51,170 nt of DNA. Source: an uncultured Faecalicoccus sp. (GTDB taxonomy: Bacteria > Bacillota_I > Bacilli_A > Erysipelotrichales > Erysipelotrichaceae). The position numbers and the translations under genes are program-made. Shown here piece after piece: positions 1 to 7,926 of the stretch (the stretch's first letter is position 1; each line of letters starts with the position of its first letter). The notes beneath the pieces are model-generated. The model was not told the DNA's origin, ran no database searches, and saw only the letters and a list, made by a program, of their open reading frames with translations. The stretch is from the NCBI RefSeq assembly GCF_944325745.1, contig NZ_CALVBG010000002.1, positions 1-51,170 on the forward strand, written 5' to 3'.

Positions 1-179
1 AAACGGTCGCGGTCTTTACTGGATACATTGTCTTCGTTGATATCCATCTCCTGGAAATAGAGAGATGTCAGGATATCGGCTGCCGACAAGGATCCGCCCG
101 GATGTCCGCTTTGTGCCGTATAGACCATCGTCAGGATATTTTTTCGTATGTTCAATGCATGTTGTTCTAATTCTGTCAT
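1..179 (-). CDS. Transketolase, N-terminal subunit (partial, cut by window edge)
   Basis: Only the first 59 or so codons are in the window; the rest lies to the left. The protein begins MTELEQHALNIRKNILTM and then carries the transketolase N-domain signature with SGHPGGSLSAADILTSLYF at about residues 23-41, where the His and the GG contact thiamine diphosphate in the family. Transketolase moves two-carbon units in the non-oxidative pentose phosphate pathway. The short N-terminus without extra leader is typical of the split (N-subunit/C-subunit) form found in many Bacillota, but the C-terminal part is not visible, so a full-length enzyme cannot be excluded. The start follows a GGAGG-like site seven bases upstream. 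It lies downstream of the prfB terminator on the same strand. Confidence 0.85.
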   Translation of the reverse strand, partial: MTELEQHALNIRKNILTMVYTAQSGHPGGSLSAADILTSLYFQEMDINEDNVSSKDRDR

Positions 180-206
180 AAACGACCTCCACGAATCTAA
201 GTATAC

Positions 207-250
207 AAAAAAAGAAAGTTCATTCCAAGAATATGTGAACAAACTTTCTT
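207..250 (-). terminator. Intrinsic terminator after prfB
   Basis: On the minus strand AAGAAAGTT pairs with AACTTTCTT across a loop of about 20 bases and is followed by seven T. It lies just past the prfB stop, so it closes the secA-prfB transcript before the transketolase gene. Confidence 0.8.
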
Positions 251-270
251 AATTTAATTCTTTGTTTAAA

Positions 271-1372
271 TTATTGAACTTGACTCTTTAAGTACGCAAA
301 TATGAATTCATCCAGATCCCCATCCAAAACCGCTTGGACTTGACTGGTCTCATAACCGGTTCGAACATCCTTGATCAAAGAATAAGGATGCAGAACATAA
401 CTGCGGATCTGGGATCCCCATTCATTGGCACTTTGTTCTCCCTTGATCTCGCGTAATTTCTTTTCTTTTTCTTCAATTTCCAGCTGATAAAGACGAGACT
501 TCAAGATGCGCAGCGCTTCTTCACGGTTTTCATGCTGGCTTCGTCCATTTTGACAAGTCGCAACGATGCCGGTCGGTTTATGGACCATACGAACAGCACT
601 GTCCGTCTTGTTGATGTGCTGGCCTCCGGCCCCGCTGGCACGCTTGGTCTCAACGATCAAATCCTCCGGTTTGATCTCGATCTCAATTTCATCGTTGAAT
701 TGCGGCATAACTTCCAAAGACGCAAAGCTGGTATGACGTCTGGCACCGGAGTCAAACGGTGAAATTCGCACAAGACGATGAACTCCTTTTTCCCCTTTTA
801 AATATCCGTAAGCTTTATCGCCTTCCACTAAGAAGGTCACACTCTTGATTCCTGCTTCTTCTCCGGCAAGATAGTCTAATACTGTCACTTTCCAGCCTTT
901 TTTCTCGGCATAGCGCGTATACATCCGATACAACATGCTGGCCCAGTCACAAGACTCTGTTCCACCGGCCCCGGGATGCAGCTCCAGGATCGCATTGTTT
1001 TGATCATACTCATGCGATAAAAGAACCTGGATCTCAAAAGCCGAAAATTGTTTTTCAACTTCCTGATATTCTTCCCCAGCCATCTCTAAAAGTTCCGGAT
1101 CCATCTCTTCTTTTAAAACATCGGCGGTCTCATTCAGCGATTCCATCTGTTCTAAAAGCGATTGATAGTTATCTACGATTTCTTTTAAAGAGTTTCGGGT
1201 GCGGATGATCGCTTGGGCCTTGCGCTGATCATTCCAAAATCCTTCTTCTAAGGTCTGTTGATCGTACTCTTCGATCTGTTGTTCTTTTTGAGGTAAGTCA
1301 AAGTGACTCACCTAGAGAGCGAAGCTTCTCCAGGTGAGTACTGACTCCTTGTTTCAATTCATACAGTTCCAT
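271..1372 (-). CDS. prfB: Peptide chain release factor 2, with programmed +1 frameshift
   Basis: RF2 releases the finished peptide at UGA and UAA codons. The main frame carries the stop-recognition tripeptide SPF (about residue 205) and GGQ (about 250), which positions the hydrolytic Gln. The first 24 codons (1372-1301) are in another frame and end with CTT TGA C at 1303-1297, the conserved RF2 autoregulatory slip site. An internal Shine-Dalgarno-like AGGTGA sits just upstream of it. Slipping from CTT to TTT continues at GAC 1299, giving about 366 residues, the usual RF2 length. A GTG at 1311 opens the downstream frame but is not the true start. The ATG at 1372 overlaps the secA stop (TAATG), so the two genes are translationally coupled, as in B. 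subtilis secA-prfB. Confidence 0.96.
1297..1312 (-). promoter_or_regulatory. RF2 programmed frameshift site
   Basis: The minus-strand sequence AGGTGAGTCACTTTGAC contains the slippery CTT, the in-frame TGA (1300-1298) followed by C, and a purine-rich anti-SD-pairing stretch upstream. Low RF2 lets the ribosome shift +1; high RF2 terminates. The element is the classic autoregulatory one. Confidence 0.93.
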
Positions 1373-3765
1373 TACGCTTTTGTCTCCCTGCGGATCCTTA
1401 CTTTACATAAGAAGAACGTGATCTCACGGTCGATACGGCGATTCATTTCTTCAAACATATCGAATCCTTCTTGTACATATTGTTGAAGCGGGTTGTTTTG
1501 CGCATAGCTTCGCAAATAAATACCACTTCTCAACTTATCCATACGGTCAATGTGGTTGATCCAGTTGCGGTCGATGTTGCGCAACACAACAGTTCTTTCA
1601 AAAGGCAAGAATTGTTTTTTGACAGGCTGGATCTCTTTTTCATATTCGCCCCAGATCTTATCGATCGCATAATTTTTGATCTCTTCATAAGATTTTCCTT
1701 CGATCTCACTGACTTTGATCTGTTTTTCTTCCTGCATTCCCATAACTTCAAAAGATTTGCAGACACCGGCCGGATCCACTTCGCCTTTTTTCGTATCCAA
1801 CAAATTGGCTTGCAGCGTCTGTTCAATGGCTTTTTCAAAGATCGTACGTACCATTTCATGGACTTCTTCGCTTTCCAGGATGCGATTTCTTTGCGCATAG
1901 ATGATCTCACGCTGACGGCGCAAAACATCATCATAATCCAACAGCTGTTTACGAGTATCAAAGTTGAATCCTTCTACACGTTTTTGTGCCATCGTGATCG
2001 AACGAGTGACCGCTTTGGACTGCACTTGCTCATCGCCTAATTTTTCAAACATCTTCTGCAGCTTATCGCCACCAAAACGAACCATCAAACTGTCTTCCAA
2101 CGAAACATAGAAACGCGAGAATCCAGGATCTCCCTGACGTCCGCTACGTCCGCGCAGCTGATTATCGATACGGCGAGATTCATGGCGTTCCGAGCCCAGA
2201 ACGGCCAATCCGCCCAGCTCACGAGTTTCATTGGTCAACTTGATATCGGTACCACGCCCCGCCATGTTTGTCGCAATCGTAACCGATTTTAAACGTCCTG
2301 CCTTGGCAATGATCTCCGCTTCACGAGCATGGTTCTTCGCATTCAACACTTCATGCGGGATGCCTTCTTTTTTAAGCATCTGACTAATCAATTCACTGGT
2401 TTCTACCGCAATCGTACCCACTAAGACCGGCTGTCCTTTTTCATACAGACGTTTAACTTCCTCCACTAAAGCACGATATTTTCGATCTTTATGTGCATAG
2501 ATCTCATCATCTTCATCGACACGAATGACCGGCTTATTGGTAGGGATCACGACAACTTTCATATTGTATGTCGATAAGAATTCCTCTTCTTCCGTTTTGG
2601 CCGTACCGGTCATACCGGCCAGCTTTTCATACAGACGGAAGAAGTTCTGATATGTGATCGTTGCCAAAGTAGAAGTCTCTTCCTTGATCGGAACGCCTTC
2701 TTTGGCTTCGATTGCCTGATGCAGACCGTCACTATAGGCACGTCCTGGCATCAAACGTCCCGTAAACTGATCGACGATCACGATCTCTTGTTCTTCGCTG
2801 ACAACATATTCTACTTCATTGGTAAAGATATAGTTCGCCTTCAACGCCTGATTGATATGATGCACCAGCTGGGTATGTTCAATATCGTATAGATTCTTGA
2901 TCTTAAAATATTTTTCGGCTTTGTGAACGCCTTCTTCACTCAACATGACCTGACGAGTCTTTTCATCGATATCATAATCCCCCGAGATCAATGTTTTTTC
3001 ATGGGTGAAACGATCCGTTTCATATTCAGGGGCCGTTAAGGTTTTGGCAAATTTGTCGGCCTGAATATACAGATTGGCGGTCTGTTTCTTGCCCCCGGAA
3101 ATGATCAGCGGTGTACGGCTTTCATCGATCAACACCGAGTCAACCTCGTCGATAATCGCCATATGAAGGCCACGCATCACACGGTCTTCGACACGAGTGA
3201 CCATATTATCACGCAAATAATCGAACCCTAATTCCGAGTTGGTCGTATAAGTGATATCGCATGCATAAGCTTCGCGTTTTTCATTCGGTCGCAGTTCCCG
3301 TTTATTGACACCGACACTCATGCCCAAGAAACGATAGATCTCACCCATCCAAGCGGCATCACGTCCGGCCAAGTATTCATTGACGGTGATCACATGGACC
3401 CCTTTGCCTTCCAAGGCATTCAGATAAACGGCCATCGTAGCAGTCAACGTTTTTCCTTCACCGGTCTTCATCTCTGCGATGTCGCCTTTGTGCATCGCCA
3501 CGGCACCCATGACCTGTACGCGGTATGGCTTTTCATTGATCACACGATATGCGGCTTCGCGAGCTGTCGCAAAAGCTTCCGGCAACAGATCCTCTACTGT
3601 TTCGCCATTGGCCAGACGATTTCTATATTCTGTTGTTTTTTCTCTAAGTTCTTCATCCGATAAAGCTTCCATCTCTTTTTCATGAGAGAGCACTTGATCT
3701 GCGATCTTTTCCAATGTGCTGATCTCACGCTTTTCTTCGGAGAATAAATTCGAAAACAATCCCAT
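1372..3765 (-). CDS. secA: Preprotein translocase ATPase SecA
   Basis: SecA is the motor that pushes unfolded preproteins through SecYEG. The 797-residue protein has the N-terminal helix MGLFSNLF, Walker A MKTGEGKT at about 99-106, the DEVDS Walker B at 206-210, the preprotein cross-linking region after it, helicase motifs (GRGTDI, RGRSGRQGDPG) in the second nucleotide-binding domain, and the helical wing and scaffold to the end. It stops at KVRIRRETKA and so lacks the C-terminal linker and the CxC...CH zinc site that many SecAs use to bind SecB or membranes. AGGAGG stands seven bases before ATG. The stop overlaps the prfB start. Confidence 0.97.
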   Translation of the reverse strand: MGLFSNLFSEEKREISTLEKIADQVLSHEKEMEALSDEELREKTTEYRNRLANGETVEDLLPEAFATAREAAYRVINEKPYRVQVMGAVAMHKGDIAEMKTGEGKTLTATMAVYLNALEGKGVHVITVNEYLAGRDAAWMGEIYRFLGMSVGVNKRELRPNEKREAYACDITYTTNSELGFDYLRDNMVTRVEDRVMRGLHMAIIDEVDSVLIDESRTPLIISGGKKQTANLYIQADKFAKTLTAPEYETDRFTHEKTLISGDYDIDEKTRQVMLSEEGVHKAEKYFKIKNLYDIEHTQLVHHINQALKANYIFTNEVEYVVSEEQEIVIVDQFTGRLMPGRAYSDGLHQAIEAKEGVPIKEETSTLATITYQNFFRLYEKLAGMTGTAKTEEEEFLSTYNMKVVVIPTNKPVIRVDEDDEIYAHKDRKYRALVEEVKRLYEKGQPVLVGTIAVETSELISQMLKKEGIPHEVLNAKNHAREAEIIAKAGRLKSVTIATNMAGRGTDIKLTNETRELGGLAVLGSERHESRRIDNQLRGRSGRQGDPGFSRFYVSLEDSLMVRFGGDKLQKMFEKLGDEQVQSKAVTRSITMAQKRVEGFNFDTRKQLLDYDDVLRRQREIIYAQRNRILESEEVHEMVRTIFEKAIEQTLQANLLDTKKGEVDPAGVCKSFEVMGMQEEKQIKVSEIEGKSYEEIKNYAIDKIWGEYEKEIQPVKKQFLPFERTVVLRNIDRNWINHIDRMDKLRSGIYLRSYAQNNPLQQYVQEGFDMFEEMNRRIDREITFFLCKVRIRRETKA

Positions 3766-3997
3766 AGGTATTCCTCCTGAATCTCATTTCTTACAAATTT
3801 AGACGCTATAGTATTGTATCATAGATTTCAATGGAAAACTAGAATTCCACCATTTCTTGATAAACTTTAGATATTTTATTTATTTCATTTATTATTTAAT
3901 GTTTATCGATAATATTTTATTGATTTTTATAAAAAATGATGTTATAAAGTAAGCAGAAAGAGTTTTTGTAAGGTTCTTAAGAAGGAGTGATCAGAAC
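3766..3997. promoter_or_regulatory. Divergent AT-rich promoter region, secA / DUF2975 unit
   Basis: On the plus strand TTGATT (3920-3925), 17 bases, TATAAA (3943-3948) forms a good sigma-A promoter for the gene at 3998. On the minus strand TACAAT and TATAGC near 3805-3815 with TTGAAA close by are candidates for secA; their spacing is less convincing. Confidence 0.6.
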
Positions 3998-4495
3998 ATG
4001 AACAAGACCAACGACTTTATTTGTAATACAAAATTCCAGGAAGTAAAATCAAAAAATCTAAAAAGAACCATGTTGGCATGCCTCGTGATCACCGGAGCAT
4101 TTGCGGTGCAAGCCGTTGTCAACATCACTCAATGGACCTTGTGGAATGTATGGACCGCGATCGGTTTTTCCAATTTTCTTTATCATCTGACGTGGAATAT
4201 CGCCATCTTGGTCTTCTTTTTCACCATTCTATTTCTCTATTGGAGCCACGAAGCGTTTCATCAGATCCTTGCCAAAGGAATGAATATCATAGGGATCCTT
4301 TTTCTTGTCGTAGCTTTTATCGTACCGCGGATCAGTGATTCTGTTTCAGTCCCTAGCGGGATGTCATTTATCCGATATCATGATTTTATTCTGGCGGATG
4401 GCGTCTATATCATCTTAGGTGTGATCTGCCTGTTGCTTGGGGTATTGTTCTTAAACGGCTATCGTCTACAAAATGAAGTCGATGCGATCCTGTAG
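3998..4495 (+). CDS. DUF2975 family membrane protein
   Basis: A 165-residue protein with a short basic cytoplasmic N-terminus and four hydrophobic segments (about residues 24-46, 67-88, 100-118 and 140-158), matching the DUF2975 pattern (B. subtilis YoaS). The biochemical role of this family is not known. It is preceded by GAAGGAGTGATC before ATG and by a consensus-like promoter at 3920-3948. The next gene, eight bases on, is the small HTH regulator that nearly always accompanies DUF2975, so the two probably work as a membrane sensor or target with its own regulator. Family assignment rests on topology plus this pairing. Confidence 0.75.
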   Translation: MNKTNDFICNTKFQEVKSKNLKRTMLACLVITGAFAVQAVVNITQWTLWNVWTAIGFSNFLYHLTWNIAILVFFFTILFLYWSHEAFHQILAKGMNIIGILFLVVAFIVPRISDSVSVPSGMSFIRYHDFILADGVYIILGVICLLLGVLFLNGYRLQNEVDAIL

Positions 4496-4503
4496 GTGAA
4501 GTT

Positions 4504-4722
4504 ATGGCAATCATATTACGTTTAGATCGCATGATGGCCGATCGGAAGATCTCTCTTAATGAATTATCGGAAAAAGTCGGCATCTCCAATGTGAATCTAT
4601 CCAATCTGAAAACCGGAAAAGTCAAGGCGATCCGCTTTTCCACCCTGAATGCGATATGCGAAGTGTTGGAATGTCAGCCTGGGGATATCTTGGAATACAA
4701 AAATGACGAAGAAATCGAGTAA
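4504..4722 (+). CDS. Small XRE/Cro-type regulator (YozG-like)
   Basis: The 72 residues are almost entirely one helix-turn-helix domain: RMMADRKISLNELSEKVGIS followed by NVNLSNLKTGKVKAIRFSTL, then LECQPGDILEY, the typical end of the compact Cro/CI domain in YozG-type proteins. It follows the DUF2975 gene by eight bases and is presumably co-transcribed. It may control its own operon; the two palindromes at 4740-4786 just downstream are possible binding sites for it or for the next XRE gene. No effector domain is present. Confidence 0.85.
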   Translation: MAIILRLDRMMADRKISLNELSEKVGISNVNLSNLKTGKVKAIRFSTLNAICEVLECQPGDILEYKNDEEIE

Positions 4723-4739
4723 ACCAACAGACGAGCAAA

Positions 4740-4786
4740 CTCAACTGACAGTCGGTTGAGTCCATCCTAACGATCGTGATAGGATG
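4740..4786. promoter_or_regulatory. Two tandem palindromes upstream of the XRE gene
   Basis: CTCAACTGACAGTCGGTTGAG (4740-4760) is an almost perfect inverted repeat. CATCCTA (4763-4769) and TAGGATG (4780-4786) form a second. Neither has a T-run, so they look more like operators or a structured leader than a terminator. Confidence 0.5.
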
Positions 4787-4812
4787 CATACAAGAAGAAA
4801 GAGGTAGTCATC

Positions 4813-5223
4813 ATGAAAAAACAAACTTTTGGACAAATGATATCTTCCTTGCGTAAAGAAAAAGGAATGACCCAGCTTGAGCTGGCGGAAAAGATGGGTG
4901 TCACCGATAAGGCCGTATCCAAATGGGAACGAGATCTCTCTTTTCCCGATGTGAATTCGATCCCAAAACTTGCCGAGATCTTTGAGATATCCATTGATGA
5001 GCTCATGCAAACAAAGGACAGCACAAAGAAAAAAGATAGTACTGAGATATCTGAGATCCTTGATATCACTCTAAAAGGAATTGCCTTAGCGATGGGCATT
5101 GCCGTTGTCGTACTTTCATTTTTAAATCAAATCGAAATCAAGAACGCCATGAGTATGTTAGGAATCGGACTGGTATGCCTGGCTCTTTCTCAATTTCCCA
5201 ACAAAAATAAAGATCAGGGATAA
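4813..5223 (+). CDS. XRE-family regulator with C-terminal membrane segments
   Basis: The 136-residue protein has an HTH domain at about 8-60 (MTQLELAEKMGVTDKAVSKW and the PDVNSIPKLAEIF helix), a lysine-rich linker, and two short hydrophobic segments near the C-terminus (about 93-107 and 114-127). This is a membrane-tethered XRE layout seen in many Bacillota; the signal sensed is unknown. AAAGAGG lies ten bases before ATG. The stop codon sits in the loop of the terminator at 5209-5242. A second protein of the same general layout occurs at 34133. Confidence 0.85.
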   Translation: MKKQTFGQMISSLRKEKGMTQLELAEKMGVTDKAVSKWERDLSFPDVNSIPKLAEIFEISIDELMQTKDSTKKKDSTEISEILDITLKGIALAMGIAVVVLSFLNQIEIKNAMSMLGIGLVCLALSQFPNKNKDQG

Positions 5224-5242
5224 ATAAACTCCCTGATCTTTT
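5209..5242. terminator. Bidirectional terminator between XRE gene and crcB
   Basis: AAAGATCAGGGA (5209-5220) pairs perfectly with TCCCTGATCTTT (5230-5241) around a nine-base loop containing the XRE stop codon. T-rich flanks exist on the plus strand; the A-rich left side serves the convergent crcB transcript. Confidence 0.85.
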
Positions 5243-5604
5243 CATTTTATGAGAAGCTGCGGCACAAACACCGCAATCACGCCAAATACGATACTGCATC
5301 CCACATAGAGGATTGCCATTCCGGTTTGACCAGATTGGATCAGCTGACTCGATTCCAAAGAAAAGGTGGAAAAAGTCGTAAAACCGCCACAAACCCCAAC
5401 CTTAAAAAACAAGATCCAGCGCGGATCGATGTTGGGATTTTTGGAGACAAGACAGGCAATACACCCGATCACAAAAGAGCCGATCACATTGATCCAAAGT
5501 GTATGGAGGGGAAACCCATGCGTTTCCAATGGGATCTTGCCCCCTAAATATCGCAGGATCGATCCTAGAAACCCGCCTAATCCTACCGCTATACAATCGA
5601 TCAT
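5242..5604 (-). CDS. crcB: CrcB/Fluc fluoride channel subunit
   Basis: Fluc proteins are small four-helix membrane proteins that export fluoride as dimers. The 120 residues from [19 protein letters not shown] contain the conserved GGxxGxxxRY start, the INVIGSF segment, and GGFTTFSTFS in helix 3, whose Phe and Ser/Thr residues line the fluoride path. The open frame extends 33 codons upstream, but the ATG at 5604 gives the family start and overlaps the kinase stop by four bases (ATGA), so I use it. No crcB-type fluoride riboswitch is visible because the gene is internal to an operon. A single copy is seen; Bacillota often have two different subunits. Confidence 0.93.
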   Translation of the reverse strand: MIDCIAVGLGGFLGSILRYLGGKIPLETHGFPLHTLWINVIGSFVIGCIACLVSKNPNIDPRWILFFKVGVCGGFTTFSTFSLESSQLIQSGQTGMAILYVGCSIVFGVIAVFVPQLLIK

Positions 5605-6437
5605 CGTATTCCTTCTTTCTTGACGATCTTTTCTTTCGCCTTTTGATTTGCTTTTTCCAACATGGTCTCCAGATCCATCCCTTGGGATAAGCTGTCTAAA
5701 CAACTGCCCGCATGCGTATCGCCGGCTCCGGTCACGTTTTCCGATCGCACAGGCTGCACAGCGACGTGAACCAGTTTTTGATCATATGCATAGGATCCGC
5801 GAGAAGCATCAGTCACGATGACCGGCTGCCCTGTCTTTTGCCAAAGCATTTCCATCCCTTTTTTGAATTCCTGCCCCGTCCAAGCTTCGCATTCTTCTTT
5901 ATTCATGTGCAAAACAGGATGTAAGGTCAACATTTCTTCTAAAACTGCCGGGATCTGATCCACGCGAGGTCCAGGAGAAAAGAAAACTTTTTGTTTTTTA
6001 TTTTTCAGATAGTCGATCACGCAATGATTCTGTTTTTCTTCCAGATCGATCCCCGATACATAGACCCATTCGGTCTCGGGAAGATCTTCCAAGATCTCTG
6101 GCGAAAAATGATACTCAGCTCCATGATTGGCCATAAAAGTACGTTCCCCATTGGGTTCGATCAGACAAAAACAAACGCCATTTTCTTCCAAGACTTGAGG
6201 ACAGTAAAAAGAAATATCTTCCTGTATAAGCGCTTGTTTGACAAAGTCTCCATAGATGCCCGTGCCGCAAGGGCAAGCCAAGATACTCTGTTCGCAAGCC
6301 TTGGCCACATGATAGCCGCAGCCTCCGATCTTGGTTTCGCGTTTCTTGACTTTGACATCCTGGCACGAAAGCGGCAAATGATCCACATAAAGGATCACAT
6401 CACACGTACAGGATGCCAGGATCAGCTTTTCACTCAT
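5601..6437 (-). CDS. PfkB-family sugar or nucleoside kinase
   Basis: A 278-residue ribokinase-like kinase. Visible landmarks are the early [10 protein letters not shown] stretch corresponding to the GG motif of the sugar lid region, and [11 protein letters not shown] near residue 237, the anion hole and catalytic Asp (GAGD) of the family. The substrate cannot be read; LuxS-coupled sugars are only a guess. The N-terminal half is unusually rich in cysteine. The ATG overlaps the luxS stop by four bases and its own stop overlaps crcB, so it is translated as part of the mutY-luxS-kinase-crcB chain. Length is slightly below the usual 300-310 residues. Confidence 0.82.
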   Translation of the reverse strand: MSEKLILASCTCDVILYVDHLPLSCQDVKVKKRETKIGGCGYHVAKACEQSILACPCGTGIYGDFVKQALIQEDISFYCPQVLEENGVCFCLIEPNGERTFMANHGAEYHFSPEILEDLPETEWVYVSGIDLEEKQNHCVIDYLKNKKQKVFFSPGPRVDQIPAVLEEMLTLHPVLHMNKEECEAWTGQEFKKGMEMLWQKTGQPVIVTDASRGSYAYDQKLVHVAVQPVRSENVTGAGDTHAGSCLDSLSQGMDLETMLEKANQKAKEKIVKKEGIR

Positions 6438-6910
6438 ACGATCTTTCTTTCATAAGGATCATAGGAGATCCCTTTTGCCAAGATTTTCTTGGCCCATTCC
6501 TGCGCCCCAAACAAAGAATGGTCGCGATAATTTCCGCATTCTTTTTCTTTTGTTCCCGGAACTTGTTCCCAGGAGGTCTCTACGATTGCCTGCAAGCTCT
6601 CTTTTAAGGCTACAGCTATTTCTTGCGGGTCATGTTCTTTCCAACATAACAAGTGGAATCCGGTGCGGCACCCAAACGGAGAACAATCGATGTAGCCGGG
6701 GACCTGCGGGCGCAAGTATAGTGCTAAAAGATGTTCCAATGTATGCATGGCCCCCGTCGGGATTTCTTCTTGGTTCGGCTGACAAAGGCGCACGTCATAA
6801 TTGGAAATGACATCTCCCTGTTCCCCGGTCTCAGTATCGATCAACCGCACGTAGGGCGCTTGTACTTTTGTGTGATCCAAAGTAAAACTCTCTATAATGA
6901 TTTCTGGCAT
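6434..6910 (-). CDS. luxS: S-ribosylhomocysteine lyase LuxS
   Basis: LuxS splits S-ribosylhomocysteine into homocysteine and DPD, the AI-2 precursor, in the activated methyl cycle. The 158-residue protein carries the metal ligands HTLEH (His56, His60) and Cys125 in [10 protein letters not shown], plus the active-site [10 protein letters not shown] segment with Cys81. Length equals the family norm. Its start lies 19 bases inside the end of mutY, with GAGGAGAG as ribosome site, and its stop overlaps the kinase gene. The enzyme that supplies its substrate, Pfs, is encoded 7 kb away at 13482-14174. Confidence 0.97.
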   Translation of the reverse strand: MPEIIIESFTLDHTKVQAPYVRLIDTETGEQGDVISNYDVRLCQPNQEEIPTGAMHTLEHLLALYLRPQVPGYIDCSPFGCRTGFHLLCWKEHDPQEIAVALKESLQAIVETSWEQVPGTKEKECGNYRDHSLFGAQEWAKKILAKGISYDPYERKIV

Positions 6911-7896
6911 TTTTCTCTCTCCTCTATAATTTTTTCTGCTTGTTTTAAAAAAGGCTGAAAAGCACTGGGAATCGATATTTTCTCATGGATCTCGTCCAAA
7001 GAATAAAAGTCTTCGTTTCCCTCTTTGACAAAACAAACCATCCCCTTCATATGCCACTCGACATGGGAAAAGATGTGGGTATAGGGTTCCAATACTCTTT
7101 TTTCTTCTACCTGTTGAGGCATGTTCTCATCAAATCCAAACAAGCCCGCCAACAAGCCTTGAGAAGGCCGCTTTTTCAAGTGGATCTTATCTTGATAGAT
7201 CCAAATATAAAACATCGGCTCTTCGATTCGCCGCGGTTTCTTTTTTGCCGACACCGGAAGCGCATGGGCATCACCGCAGAGTAAGGATTGGCAATCCTTT
7301 CGGATCGGACAGATATCGCATCTTGGATTTTTAGGAATACAGACCAAAGCTCCCAGCTCCATCAACGCCTGGTTGTAATCGCTGATGGGATCTGCCAAAG
7401 AGGCATCGACCAATTCCGTGATCTGCTTTTTGATTTTTGTCTGTGATACATCTTCCGTGATATGGTAAAGACGAGAAAAAACACGGATCACATTACCATC
7501 CACCGCACTGACTTTTTCATCAAAGGCGATCGAAGCGATTGCCCCGGCCGTATAGTCGCCAATGCCCGGCAGTTTAGATAGTTCCTTTTTGGTCTGCGGG
7601 AACTGTCCATGATAATTTTCGACACAGTAAGCCGCACATTTCTTCATATTTTTGACCCGATTATAATATCCCAAGCCTTGCCAGATCTTGACCAGGTCGT
7701 CTTCGTGGGCTTGTGCCAAACTGTTAAGATCCGGATATCGAGCCATAAAGCGCTCGTAATAAGGAAGCATCGCTTCAATCCGGGTTTGCTGCGCCATGAT
7801 CTCAGAGACCCAAATCGAATACGCCTCTTTCTTTTGTCGAAAGACCAGCTTCCGGGCATTTTCCTGATACCAGCGCAATAGATCTTCTTGAAACAT
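6892..7896 (-). CDS. mutY: A/G-specific adenine DNA glycosylase MutY
   Basis: MutY removes adenine mispaired with 8-oxoguanine. The 334-residue protein has the helix-hairpin-helix glycosylase core with catalytic Glu32 (SEIMAQQTR) and Asp133 (VDGNVIRV), [12 protein letters not shown] as the HhH hairpin, the 4Fe-4S ligands C186-x6-C-x2-C-x5-C, and a C-terminal NUDIX-like domain with [10 protein letters not shown] that recognises 8-oxoG. There is no Shine-Dalgarno before the ATG, and an intrinsic terminator ends six bases upstream, between manA and mutY. How this gene is expressed is therefore unclear. Confidence 0.95.
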   Translation of the reverse strand: MFQEDLLRWYQENARKLVFRQKKEAYSIWVSEIMAQQTRIEAMLPYYERFMARYPDLNSLAQAHEDDLVKIWQGLGYYNRVKNMKKCAAYCVENYHGQFPQTKKELSKLPGIGDYTAGAIASIAFDEKVSAVDGNVIRVFSRLYHITEDVSQTKIKKQITELVDASLADPISDYNQALMELGALVCIPKNPRCDICPIRKDCQSLLCGDAHALPVSAKKKPRRIEEPMFYIWIYQDKIHLKKRPSQGLLAGLFGFDENMPQQVEEKRVLEPYTHIFSHVEWHMKGMVCFVKEGNEDFYSLDEIHEKISIPSAFQPFLKQAEKIIEEREKCQKSL

Positions 7897-7901
7897 AAAA
7901 C

Positions 7902-7926
7902 CAAAAAAGCAGGATCAAACCCTGCT
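7902..7926 (-). terminator. Intrinsic terminator overlapping the manA stop
   Basis: On the minus strand AGCAGG-GTTTGAT-CCTGCT is followed by six T. The manA stop codon TGA is in the loop. The mutY ATG begins only six bases after the T-run. Confidence 0.75.

Noticed and set aside
1471..2040. Open frame of 189 codons opposite secA
   Set aside because: Shadow of secA; rich in Phe and Ile with no recognisable domain.
5210..5260. Fluoride riboswitch near crcB
   Set aside because: crcB is the last gene of an operon; the structure here is a terminator at its 3' end.
5605..5703. 33-codon N-terminal extension of CrcB
   Set aside because: Overlaps the kinase gene, is highly charged, and the ATG at 5604 gives the family start.
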